A stretch of 64,000 nucleotides of DNA. It comes from Bin16 sp965206315 (GTDB lineage: Bacteria > Chloroflexota > Dehalococcoidia > Lucifugimonadales > Australimonadaceae). The DNA lies in the NCBI GenBank assembly GCA_965206315.1, contig OZ242210.1, positions 1,860,001-1,924,000 of the forward strand, written 5' to 3'. Shown piece by piece: positions 35,272 to 43,758 of this stretch; the stretch's first letter is position 1, and every line of letters starts with the position of its first letter. The position numbers were made by a program, and so were the translations under genes. The notes under the pieces were generated by a model. The model did not search any database, had not been told where the DNA came from, and saw only the letters and a program-made list of their open reading frames with translations.

Positions 35272-38200
35272 CTAACCGCGCGGCGAGGACTGGCGGAAGT
35301 TGTCCCTGCCCCAGCAAGCAGCGGTCCCGTCGGCGCGGATACCGCAGGCGTGGTTGCCCCCGCAGCTGATCGCTATGAACGCCTCATCTTCAGGTGGTGA
35401 TGCCTGTCCATATCCGTCAGCTCCCCAGCACACTGCCGTCCCGTCTCGACGGAGCGCGCATGTATGGGCCCACCCTCCACTGACGGACGTAATCGGTCCG
35501 CTTCGTGGCGGCGTTGCCTGCTCATCCTCATCTCGACCCCAGCAAGCGACGGTTCTGTCTGTGCGGATGCCGCAGGTATGCCAACTGCCGCTGGCGATGG
35601 ACACGAAGGTCTGACCTCGGGGTGGCGATGCCTGTCCGAACTGGTTATCTCCCCAGCATCTCGCCGAGCCATCTGAACGCAGGCCACAGGCATGCGCCCC
35701 CCCTGCGCTGATGGAGTCGAACCGCTCATTCTCCGGTGGCAATGGAGACCCCGTCTTGCTGCCTCCCCAACAAGCGACGGTTCCCTCAGGACGCAGGCCG
35801 CACGTGTAGGCAAAGCCGCTCGTGAGCGAGGTGAACAGTTCGCCCTCGGGCGGCGACGCCTGGCCTTCGTCGTTGGTGCCGCTGCACACGACGCTGCCGT
35901 CGGGGCGGAGGCCGCAGGAGTGCCGTTCGCCGCTAGTTATGGACGTGAACCGTTCGGTGAACCGTCCGGACCACCAGGGCGGCCCCCAGCAAGTGGCGTT
36001 GCCGCTCGCATCCAGCGCGCACGTGTGGTGGCCCCCGCTGCTGATCGAGACGAGACCGGTGGGGACCCTCGGTGCCTGATCGCCGATGCTGACCCCTGAG
36101 GGCGGGGAGGCCTGTCCGAACCGGTCCTGGCCCCAGCAGACGGCCGTGCCGTCCGATCGCAGAGCGCAGGCGTGCGTGGACGATGAGGAGATAGACGCAA
36201 AAAACTCGTTATCGGGTGGTTCCAGACCGTGAAGGCCGTCGGCCCAGCAGAAGGCTGAACCGTCTGACCGCAGAGCGCAAACGGGGTCTCCGGGGCTGAG
36301 AGCGGCGAACCGCTGAGTTGACGGTGGTGACAACGGCACGGGCTCGAAGGTCCCGACAGTAGAGCAATGCCGGAAGCCGGTCGGAAGGACTTCGCACACC
36401 CGGAATCCCCCAGTGCCCCAGCAGACGACCGTGCCGTCTTCCCGCATCCCACAGGAGTTGTTTTCTCCGGCGCTGATGGCGACGAAGCGTTCACCCTCTG
36501 GCGGCGAAGCCACACCATTGTCATCGCTCCCCCAGCACACGGGTGTGCCGTCCTGGCGCAGGGCGCACGTGTAGTTGACGCTGCTACTAATGGCTTTGAA
36601 CTGTTCACCCGGCGGGGGCGACGCTTTCCCGTGCTGGTTGCTCCCCCAGCAGACGGCCGTGCCGTCCTGGCGCAGTCCGCAGGTGTGCACCCATCCGGCA
36701 CTTATCGACGTAAGCCTCTCACCCGTTGGCGGCGTGTTGTCGAAGTAACCCGGCGTCACTCCCACGAAGCGGCTCACGTATAAGCCGAGGTCTCTCTCGG
36801 GTGGTGGGGTGGGGGCCGGCTCCTGCTCAACCGGCGTGCAGCGGATGTGGCCCGAAACAGGTTCGCAGGTGTGGGCGCCCTCTTCCGCAAAATCCCAGCA
36901 TACAGGCGTTCCGTCTTCCTGAAGAGCGCATACATGCTCGACGCTGGCGCTGATCGCGCTGAATCTCCCCTCGGGCGTCTCGGCGCCTGCTCCTTCGACG
37001 TTCCTCCTTCCCCAGCAGAGGGGTGTGCCGTCCGTGAGCAGGCCGCACGTGCGGTTCCCTGCAACTGTTATGGATTTGAACCGGTAGGGTGGGGGTGGCG
37101 TTCGCTGTGCCGTGAGCGTTAGCGTGAAATCTCCCGGCGCCGCCCGGTCTGTCGTTTGGGCCTGGACGACATATGCCCCTCGCGGGAGGGAAATCTGGGC
37201 CCAGCGCAGCCTGTCTGCATCATCCGGAATGCCGTACCCACCCTTGAGATACCCTGCGGCATCCATCTCAACCACGGTGCTCCCAGAGCCATCGTCCCTG
37301 AGCAACCTGAGGGCTACGTCGTCATAGGAGGCTAATTCAAACCGCACGAAGGACCAACCGTCCAGTGAGAACCTGAACGAGCGCGCATAGCCTTCAGCCG
37401 CCGGATCGAGACCGCATTCCCTGAGCCATTCCTCGGAGCGCCGCGTGTATCCGCTGACGAGGCCAAGGGATGGCACGTCGCATTCATGGATGAGGTCCGA
37501 GTTTCGCCGCACAGCGTCGGGGAACGTGAAGTCGGTACCGTATCGGCCATCCACGGCTTCGACCTGATAGGTATCGCAGGCTGCGCCTGGCACTTCCCAG
37601 TTCGACGTGTACTCCGACAGGGCGCCGGTTTCCCGATTGATGAGCAGGACGATATCCACACTTCGAGCGGAGGCATGGTTGACCGTATCGCTCATGTCCA
37701 ATGTGAACCGGAGCAGCGCTCGACCGTTGGCGTCTGTTGGGATGTCTGCCTCTGACCAATCCGCATAGTAGAGGATGCTCTCTAGGAGGTGATGGGGGTC
37801 GGACAGGTCCCCACGCCAGCCGGGGATGCCGGAAGCATGCTGACCGAGGTTGGCCCTGGACCAACCTGACTGGGACTGACGCCAGTACTCAGGCGTGGCA
37901 TGACCGGGTTGCAGCGCGTAGACCGCCCCTCCGCCGTCGTCGATGCGCACCCACCCGAAATAGGGGTGCGCAGCTGTCAGGTTCCCCACGGCGTAATCTG
38001 CCCAGCCGAACACTTCCGGGCAATCGGAGGATGAAGTTCGGACCCTGAAGCTTGCGGACGTCGCATCCCTGAGTCTTTTGTAGGCATCGGATACAAGGGT
38101 CCAGGCCGCCAGCGGGGCATCGGCCTGCTGCGGGTCGAGAAGCTCATCATTGAGTACGATGAGGCGCTCGATGTCGGGCCAGTCCATGCCGGGCTCGATG

Positions 38201-39447
38201 AGTTGGTGTCCGTGCAGCCGCAGTAGCGCTTCATCCATAGGACTCAACGCCGCCCGTTCGTGGACAGCGCTATTCATGATGCTGAGCAGCTCGGTCCGGT
38301 GTCCCATCAGGGTGAAGGCGTGCACCGCCTCATGGATCATCGCTGCTCTGAATCGCGTTCGGTACCATTCGCCGAAGTCTTGGAGTTCAGTCCCCCTGTT
38401 GGGCCAGCGATTGAATACCAGGATCTCGCTCGAGACTATCTCTCCCGACTCTCTGGTTGTGTTTGCGCAACCGAGAACCTCAAGTGTGCGGCAGAAGACT
38501 CCTTGGAACTCCGCCTCAGAGATGGTCAGACCTACATAGGCAGCGACGTCAGCACCGGCTCCTGTATCGACCCAGTCGAACCGGAGGTTCAGCACGGGGG
38601 CCAGTTCGTCGATGACATCTTTGAATTCGGCGACGAAGCTATCTGGCCCGCTGGCCGAGATACGGACCGGTGAGCGCTGGTCCCATTTGAAAACGGTCTG
38701 CTCTCCCCATGCTCCACATCCGGTGCCTTCATCCTCCTCCCAGGCCGTACCGACGTTCGACGTATCGCTGAAGCATTCCCAGGCGCCTCGATCGACGCCG
38801 AGGATGCGTTCGGGGACGGCGACGCTTATCGTCTGCGTCTGGTCGCTGCCATACGCGAACCCGATGGAATTCTCGCCCGCAGGCACGCGCAGGGTGAGAG
38901 TGTTGCTGACGGGCTCGTACCCGGGGAGTGACAGGCTGAACATCTCGTCGCAACCCTCCAGGGTTGCGCCATCGTGGGTGCAGGTCACGGCTACTTGGAC
39001 GGGCTCGTCCAATCGCATTCCACCTCGGTTCTGCAACGTTGCAGTGAGGTCGACATCGGCGCTGCCGTCGGACCAGTAGCCGCTCACCTCTGCCGTGGCG
39101 TCGAGTACGAGATCGATTGTCGGCTCTGGCGTTGGCGTGCTGGCCGGTTCTGGCGTAGAGGGTGCGGTGGGGACGGCTGTCGGAGTGTTGATTGCTGATG
39201 GTGCCGGGGTGTTGGTCGGCAATGGTGCGGGGGTGCCGGCCTTAGGCGGTGGCTGGGTGATGGGTATCGTCGTCGGAGTGGCGGTCGGCGTGGGGATGGG
39301 AAAGGGAATGCTCGTTGGGGTTGGACCGGGAGCGTCGACTACAGGAACGGTTTGTGGTTCTCCGTTGCAGGCCACCAGCACGACGACAGCGATTGCGCTG
39401 ACCAGGCCCGTCCTGGCTATTTGTTTACCAGCCGCATGGAAACCCAA
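35272..39447 (-). CDS. Giant lipoprotein: zinc-protease motif plus 14 RCC1-like repeats
   Basis: Exported protein of about 1391 aa. With the TTG start at 39447 (GTGGAG upstream) the signal peptide ends in lipobox LVAC, Cys27; the frame is open further to 39738 but that extension looks non-coding. A Thr-Pro spacer is followed by a CARDB-like beta domain, then a region with HEAVHAFTLMGH (His372) and SIMNSAV, resembling a metzincin zinc site and Met-turn. After a pre-peptidase-type beta domain come 14 repeats of about 50 aa of the form CxLRxDGTxVCWG, likely RCC1 blades closed by Cys pairs. Function unknown; surface attachment with proteolysis is plausible. Confidence 0.75.
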   Translation of the reverse strand: MGFHAAGKQIARTGLVSAIAVVVLVACNGEPQTVPVVDAPGPTPTSIPFPIPTPTATPTTIPITQPPPKAGTPAPLPTNTPAPSAINTPTAVPTAPSTPEPASTPTPEPTIDLVLDATAEVSGYWSDGSADVDLTATLQNRGGMRLDEPVQVAVTCTHDGATLEGCDEMFSLSLPGYEPVSNTLTLRVPAGENSIGFAYGSDQTQTISVAVPERILGVDRGAWECFSDTSNVGTAWEEDEGTGCGAWGEQTVFKWDQRSPVRISASGPDSFVAEFKDVIDELAPVLNLRFDWVDTGAGADVAAYVGLTISEAEFQGVFCRTLEVLGCANTTRESGEIVSSEILVFNRWPNRGTELQDFGEWYRTRFRAAMIHEAVHAFTLMGHRTELLSIMNSAVHERAALSPMDEALLRLHGHQLIEPGMDWPDIERLIVLNDELLDPQQADAPLAAWTLVSDAYKRLRDATSASFRVRTSSSDCPEVFGWADYAVGNLTAAHPYFGWVRIDDGGGAVYALQPGHATPEYWRQSQSGWSRANLGQHASGIPGWRGDLSDPHHLLESILYYADWSEADIPTDANGRALLRFTLDMSDTVNHASARSVDIVLLINRETGALSEYTSNWEVPGAACDTYQVEAVDGRYGTDFTFPDAVRRNSDLIHECDVPSLGLVSGYTRRSEEWLRECGLDPAAEGYARSFRFSLDGWSFVRFELASYDDVALRLLRDDGSGSTVVEMDAAGYLKGGYGIPDDADRLRWAQISLPRGAYVVQAQTTDRAAPGDFTLTLTAQRTPPPPYRFKSITVAGNRTCGLLTDGTPLCWGRRNVEGAGAETPEGRFSAISASVEHVCALQEDGTPVCWDFAEEGAHTCEPVSGHIRCTPVEQEPAPTPPPERDLGLYVSRFVGVTPGYFDNTPPTGERLTSISAGWVHTCGLRQDGTAVCWGSNQHGKASPPPGEQFKAISSSVNYTCALRQDGTPVCWGSDDNGVASPPEGERFVAISAGENNSCGMREDGTVVCWGTGGFRVCEVLPTGFRHCSTVGTFEPVPLSPPSTQRFAALSPGDPVCALRSDGSAFCWADGLHGLEPPDNEFFASISSSSTHACALRSDGTAVCWGQDRFGQASPPSGVSIGDQAPRVPTGLVSISSGGHHTCALDASGNATCWGPPWWSGRFTERFTSITSGERHSCGLRPDGSVVCSGTNDEGQASPPEGELFTSLTSGFAYTCGLRPEGTVACWGGSKTGSPLPPENERFDSISAGGAHACGLRSDGSARCWGDNQFGQASPPRGQTFVSIASGSWHTCGIRTDRTVACWGRDEDEQATPPRSGPITSVSGGWAHTCALRRDGTAVCWGADGYGQASPPEDEAFIAISCGGNHACGIRADGTAACWGRDNFRQSSPRG

Positions 39448-39891
39448 GCATGCTCCACATCCCGCTGCAGGTTGGATAAGGCAGCGTGCGGGGAAGGCTA
39501 GCACATCCCTCCACTGTGACACCCGCCCCTTTCGCCGTCGCCCCATGACCGCGTACGCTGTCTTAGTCACAGGCCAGCCAGACGGGCCAGCGGAGCACCA
39601 CGGCCGGCTCAAAAGGGCTCGGAAAGGCTCACTAGAACAGACGAATGAGCCTCTTTGGACCCTCTCGTTACGAGCGAATCGCGAAAAACTTTCTGACCCC
39701 ACCCTGCCCATCCATGTGAGTCGTGAGATTTGTGACACGCGCCCCTTACGAGGTCGGGCAGGGCGGGTGTAGGCTGGTCGTACAACCTATCGAGTGGGGA
39801 TGACCCCCACGGAACTGCGCGAGGGGACGAGCCCCCGGTCATCAGACGAGGCCGGGGGCTTTCTGTGTCTCCGGCGTGAGAAGGAGGAGCG
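39448..39891. other. Intergenic region between the RCC1 giant and the phage-like cassette
   Basis: The minus-strand frame of the giant gene stays open to 39738 but shows no signal-peptide or ribosome site. Two copies of the motif TGACACSCGCCCCTTNCG occur (39517-39534 and 39733-39750), 216 bp apart. The right end holds a terminator-like hairpin and the ribosome site GAAGGAGGAG of the next gene. No RNA gene is recognised. Confidence 0.5.
39831..39863 (+). terminator. Hairpin with short U-tract
   Basis: GCCCCCGG, 13-nt loop, CCGGGGGC followed by TTTCTGTGT. It lies 28 bp before the first cassette gene, so it would end rightward transcription from upstream or act as a leader attenuator. Confidence 0.6.
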
Positions 39892-40353
39892 ATGGCAGAC
39901 GAGCAACGACGGAGAAGCGACTACGCGCCCACGGTGCGCCCGAGGGCGGCGCGGCAGGACGGCCTGCGGCGCTACACGCCCGGCTACCTGGTGGACCTGT
40001 CCGACACGCAGACGATGTTCTTCAGCGATTCGCAGCGGACCACGACCCGCCGCACACTTCTGCGCCCCGGCACGGGCAAACGGCTGCGCCTCATCAACCT
40101 CACCATCCACCAGCCGACGTCCGACAACCTCCACTTCTGCGAGGTCTACTTCGGCACGGGCGCGACCATCGCGTCGAGCGCGCGCAAGGCGATCGACTAC
40201 GTCCGCGTGCCGGACCACGGCTCGGGCTCGACCCGCACGTGGGGACGGGGCGCTGGCCCGGCGGGCGCGAGGAACGAGCCGCTCAGCTTCCGATGGATAA
40301 CGCGGCCGACCACGTCCCACAAGTTCATCGTCGAATACACGGAGGAGCGCTGA
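39892..40353 (+). CDS. Hypothetical protein of a phage-like cassette
   Basis: A 153-aa soluble protein with a basic N-terminus and a predicted beta-rich body (MFFSDSQRTTTRRTLLRPG, RLRLINLTIHQP). I recognise no family. GAAGGAGGAGCG precedes the ATG. It ends 2 bp before a head-tail-connector-like gene, so it may be a minor virion or decoration protein; that is from context only. Confidence 0.6.
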   Translation: MADEQRRRSDYAPTVRPRAARQDGLRRYTPGYLVDLSDTQTMFFSDSQRTTTRRTLLRPGTGKRLRLINLTIHQPTSDNLHFCEVYFGTGATIASSARKAIDYVRVPDHGSGSTRTWGRGAGPAGARNEPLSFRWITRPTTSHKFIVEYTEER

Positions 40354-40355
40354 TC

Positions 40356-41177
40356 ATGGGCACGGAAGCATACCGCTCGCTGTACGGAGACCTGACCAAG
40401 TTGAAGGACGTGTCGCTGCTGGACAACCCGGCGGGCGGCAGCGGCGCCGACGTTGCGCTGCTCAACCTGCTGCTCGCCGTGTCGGAGGCGGTCGACCGCC
40501 ACTGCAACCGCCACTTCTACGCGCTCACCGAGACGCGCTGGTTCGATGGCCCCGGCGAGGCCGTGCTGACGCTGCCCGACACCATCGCGGTCTCGTCGGT
40601 ACGCTCGGACGACGACGAGACCGGCAACTACCGCACGGAGTGGGCGTCGTCGGAGTACCAGCTGCTGCCCCTGAACGCCTCGCCGGAGGAGCACTGGGGC
40701 ACGCCGTACCACGCGCTCCGGGTGCGGGGCAACGGCCCGCGGCAGCGGTTCGAGCGCGGCCCCGCCCGCTACGAGGTGTGCGGCAGGTGGGGCTTCGGCG
40801 AGCGGCTGGAGCATGCGCGCTCGCGGCTCCGGAGCAGCCTGAGCGAGACCGCGACGCTGCTGGACGTGTCCAACGGGTCCGACTTCGCGGTGGGACAGAC
40901 GATAGCCGCGGGCGCGGAGCGGATGCTCGTGCGCACCGTCTCATCCAACCGCCTCACGGTGACGCGGGGGCTGAACGGCACGTCCCCGCAGCAGCACCCG
41001 CTCAACGACACGCTCTACATCGTGCGGTGGCCCGCGCCGATCGAGCGCGCGGCGCTCATCAACGCGGCGCGCCTGTGGACCCGCGCCCCCGCCTTCGAGC
41101 CGTTCTACGTCGACGCTGACCTCGACACGGACGTCCGCCTGCTGCTGGAACCCTACCGCCTGGGAGGTGTGGCATGA
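40356..41177 (+). CDS. Phage gp6-like head-tail connector protein
   Basis: A 273-aa protein. The N-terminal helices LLNLLLAVSEAVDRHCNRHF followed by YALTETRWFDGPGE resemble the gp6/HK97-type connector (helix pair that binds the portal), with a C-terminal helical segment from IERAALINAARLWTRAP that recurs in this class. Between them lies a beta-rich insert (SLSETATLLDVSNGSDFAVG) not typical of short connectors. GGAGGAGCGCTGATC precedes the ATG; its stop overlaps the next start (ATGA). No terminase, portal or capsid gene is close. Confidence 0.65.
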   Translation: MGTEAYRSLYGDLTKLKDVSLLDNPAGGSGADVALLNLLLAVSEAVDRHCNRHFYALTETRWFDGPGEAVLTLPDTIAVSSVRSDDDETGNYRTEWASSEYQLLPLNASPEEHWGTPYHALRVRGNGPRQRFERGPARYEVCGRWGFGERLEHARSRLRSSLSETATLLDVSNGSDFAVGQTIAAGAERMLVRTVSSNRLTVTRGLNGTSPQQHPLNDTLYIVRWPAPIERAALINAARLWTRAPAFEPFYVDADLDTDVRLLLEPYRLGGVA

Positions 41178-41461
41178 CCACGGTGCTGACGCAGAAGGAA
41201 CGGCTGGCCGCCCTGGAAGCGGAGAGCGAGGCGCACGCCCGCGAGCACGAGCTCACCGAGCGCGTCTGGTCCGCGAAGCTCGACGCCATCGACGCGCGCC
41301 TCCGGGGAATCGAGCGCTTCCTGCTCGACACGCCCTCGCACGACGTCGACGTCTACGAGGGCTGGCGCCTCCACCGCCGCGACCTCATGATCATCAGCGG
41401 CAGCGCCGGCATCACTTCGCTCATCTGGCTCTTCGTCGAGATCGGGCTCCGCCTCGTCTGA
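41174..41461 (+). CDS. Small coiled-coil protein with C-terminal membrane segment
   Basis: A 95-aa protein: an N-terminal charged helix (LAALEAESEAHAREHELTER) with heptad character and a C-terminal hydrophobic stretch (about 72-93, ISGSAGITSLIWLFVEIGL). This is the form of phage holin-associated or tail-chaperone-like small proteins, but no family is recognised. Translationally coupled to the connector-like gene. Confidence 0.6.
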   Translation: MTTVLTQKERLAALEAESEAHAREHELTERVWSAKLDAIDARLRGIERFLLDTPSHDVDVYEGWRLHRRDLMIISGSAGITSLIWLFVEIGLRLV

Positions 41462-41798
41462 TCCCTTCCCCCTCGACGGGGGAAGGCCAGGATGGGGGTG
41501 ACCTGCGGGGAGGGGCGCGGTGGGCCCCGTCACTCTCGCGTAGGCGGGAATCCAGGTGCCCGGCAGGGCACACGGGGGGAGGGTGGAGGCCGGGTGGTGC
41601 CTGAACCCTCGCCCCCTGGGAGAGGGCAAAGCGCTTCAGCGCGCGGGTGAGGGTCACCGGACGCGGGGCGCAGCCCCCGTCGTTCCCGAGCTTCAGCGCG
41701 TGCGAAGGCAGGAACCTCGCCTGGTGTAGGGGCGCCCTGTCTGCTCCCCTCGCCCCCTGGGAGAGGGCAAAGCGCTTCAGCGCGCGGGTGAGGGTTGC
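41462..41798. repeat. Dispersed-repeat region (families A and B)
   Basis: No gene. Family A occurs as two near-identical 48-bp copies (41608-41655 and 41748-41795; CCCTGGGAGAGGGCAAAGCG to GGGTGAGGGT), plus a shorter form at 41465-41505. Family-B palindromes lie near 41533 and 41679, the second with a CTTCAGCGCGTGCG insertion in place of its loop. Confidence 0.8.
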
Positions 41799-43064
41799 CT
41801 ACGCCGCCAGCAGCTTCTCGAACCGCGCCTGCGAGCGGTACGGGCCCACGACGGAGAGCCGGTACGCGCCGGGACCGAAGTACCGCCGCGCCGCCTCCGT
41901 CACCTCGTCCGTCGTGATGTCGCGGATGCTGGCGACGACCTCCTCGGGTGTCCGCACCTCGTTCCGCAGCAGCTCCTGGCCGCCCATCCACCCCATGACC
42001 GCGCGCGTGTCTTCCAGCCGCAGGCCGAGCCGTCCCACCGCGTACTCGATGGCGCGCGACAGCTCCTCCTCCGTGACGCCCTCCTGCATCCCGTACTGCT
42101 CGCGGAGGACGGCCTGCACCGCCTTGTCGGCGTTCGCGGTGTCCACGCCGCAGTTCACGAGGAGCGCACCGCAGTCGTGGTAGTGCATCGCGCTGCTGTG
42201 CACGTCGTAGGCGAGGCCCTGCCGCTCCCGCAGTTCGACGAACAGACGGCTGCTCATCCCTTCGCCGAGCACCGTGTTCATCATGTCGACGGCGTACCGG
42301 TCGTCGGCGTTCGCGGCGGGGCCGTCGACGGCGAGGCAGATGTGCGCCTGGTCCGTCTTCCGGTACGCGACCTCGACCCGCACGCCGCCGTTCTCCTCAT
42401 GGCGCACCGGGTGCATCGGCAGCGTCTTTTGCTCTCGGTCGTACCCGAGCAGCGCGGCGACCCTCTCGACGACCTCCTCGTGCTCGACGTTCCCGGCCAC
42501 GGCGACCACGGTGTTCGAGGGGACGTACTGCCGGGCGTGGTACGCGGCGAGCTGCTCCTTCGTGATGCCGCCGACGGACTCGCGCGTCCCGCCCACGTCG
42601 CGTCCCATCGGCTGGTCGGGCCAGAGCGCCCTGTCGATGAGCAGGTCGGCGAGGGAGTCCGGGTGGTCGTAGGTCATCGCCAGCTCTTCGAGGATGACGC
42701 CGCGCTCGCGTTCGATCTCGTCCGGCACGAACAGCGGGGAGTTGTACATGTCGGTCAGCACGTCGAGCGCGATGTCGAAGTGGTCGCGCGCGACCTTGGT
42801 GTAGTAGAGCGTGGCCTCGCGGTCGGTGCTGGCGTTGAGGATGCCGCCGACAGACTCGATGGCGCGGGAGATCATCTGCGGCTCGGGGCGCTTCGCCGTG
42901 CCCTTGAAGAGCATGTGCTCCAGGAAGTGAGAGGCCCCGGCGATGTCGTCGTCCTCGTACCGGGACCCCGCGCCGACGAAGATGCCGGTGGCGACGGAGC
43001 GGACGTGCGGCATGGTGCTGGAGAGCACCCGGAGGCCGTTCGGCAGGACAGTGCGTTCGTACAA
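41799..43064 (-). CDS. M16-family zinc peptidase (processing-peptidase-like)
   Basis: Metallopeptidase of 421 aa with the inverted zinc motif HFLEH (His46, Glu49, His50) and the distal Glu in RGVILEELAM. The second half has the inactive-like repeat region with SSRLFVELRERQGLAYDV, typical of M16B peptidases. The start is TTG at 43064 because GAGGAGG lies 6 nt before it; an in-frame TTG at 43091 has no site. It is the last gene of the greA-lysS-serS-UDG unit, 13 nt after the UDG stop. Substrates are likely small peptides or signal peptides. Confidence 0.9.
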   Translation of the reverse strand: MYERTVLPNGLRVLSSTMPHVRSVATGIFVGAGSRYEDDDIAGASHFLEHMLFKGTAKRPEPQMISRAIESVGGILNASTDREATLYYTKVARDHFDIALDVLTDMYNSPLFVPDEIERERGVILEELAMTYDHPDSLADLLIDRALWPDQPMGRDVGGTRESVGGITKEQLAAYHARQYVPSNTVVAVAGNVEHEEVVERVAALLGYDREQKTLPMHPVRHEENGGVRVEVAYRKTDQAHICLAVDGPAANADDRYAVDMMNTVLGEGMSSRLFVELRERQGLAYDVHSSAMHYHDCGALLVNCGVDTANADKAVQAVLREQYGMQEGVTEEELSRAIEYAVGRLGLRLEDTRAVMGWMGGQELLRNEVRTPEEVVASIRDITTDEVTEAARRYFGPGAYRLSVVGPYRSQARFEKLLAA

Positions 43065-43077
43065 TCGATCCTCCTCA

Positions 43078-43758
43078 CTAATTCCTGTCAATGCTCATCA
43101 TCTCATGTTTGAACCTGTCTTGCCCCCCATGACTTGGATGACGCACGACACCGGCTAGGAGTTGACGTATTTGGCGGAAATCGCCGTGGTATTTCTTCAT
43201 TCCAAGCACCCCTGCCAGGCCTCTCCGCTTATCGGTACTGACAGAGACCAGTCGCTTTGGCTGGAGTATCTCAACCAGTGCTTCAAGGTAACGCAATCCG
43301 AATTCCCGTTCAGTGGCGCCATGACGGCGGTTGCTCAGGGCGCTTGATGGTTCGTACGAATGCAGAGGAAACACATTCCAAAACGCAATGGGCCTAGCTA
43401 GGAGTTCGATGACTTCCCAAACACATGTAGCGGTGTCCTCAGAGGCTGCTGGTGTCTTGGTTGCCTTTCGCAGTCCAAGGTTGGCTCCAATCATCCTGTC
43501 GAAATCAGTCAGGTGCATCTCGTCGGTGAAGGGTATGCCAGTTCTTCGCGCTCCGAGGTAGCCAGGCTCAAGTCCTATCCACACCTCTTCGACCTTCACC
43601 TTCTGCCAACTCTTCAGACACGCTACAAGATTGGCCCTGCGGATGCTCGGTGCATCAGGGGCGTCATGGATTGCGCATATGTCTGTGTCTGCATAGGGAT
43701 TGAACACGTGGGGCAGACGCACCCCAGCAAGTTGGTCAACGAGATGTTCAGGTGTCAC
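43078..43758 (-). CDS. Uracil-DNA glycosylase superfamily-like protein
   Basis: A 226-aa protein resembling a UDG-superfamily group: VFNPYADTD, EEVWIGLEPGYLGARRTGIP, AFWNVFPLHSYEP, LSNRRHGATEREFG and RHPSHGGQ, in the order of the substrate-binding and terminal His loops. It would remove or bind damaged bases. Start is GTG at 43758, overlapping the serS stop (GTGA), so translation is coupled. Codon use looks less GC-biased than its neighbours (for example many A/T third positions), which suggests later acquisition into the operon. The position of the catalytic acid is uncertain. Confidence 0.72.
   Translation of the reverse strand: MTPEHLVDQLAGVRLPHVFNPYADTDICAIHDAPDAPSIRRANLVACLKSWQKVKVEEVWIGLEPGYLGARRTGIPFTDEMHLTDFDRMIGANLGLRKATKTPAASEDTATCVWEVIELLARPIAFWNVFPLHSYEPSSALSNRRHGATEREFGLRYLEALVEILQPKRLVSVSTDKRRGLAGVLGMKKYHGDFRQIRQLLAGVVRHPSHGGQDRFKHEMMSIDRN

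Noticed and set aside
39892..41461. Complete prophage
   Set aside because: Only a connector-like gene and two small genes are present; no integrase, terminase, portal, capsid or attachment repeats.
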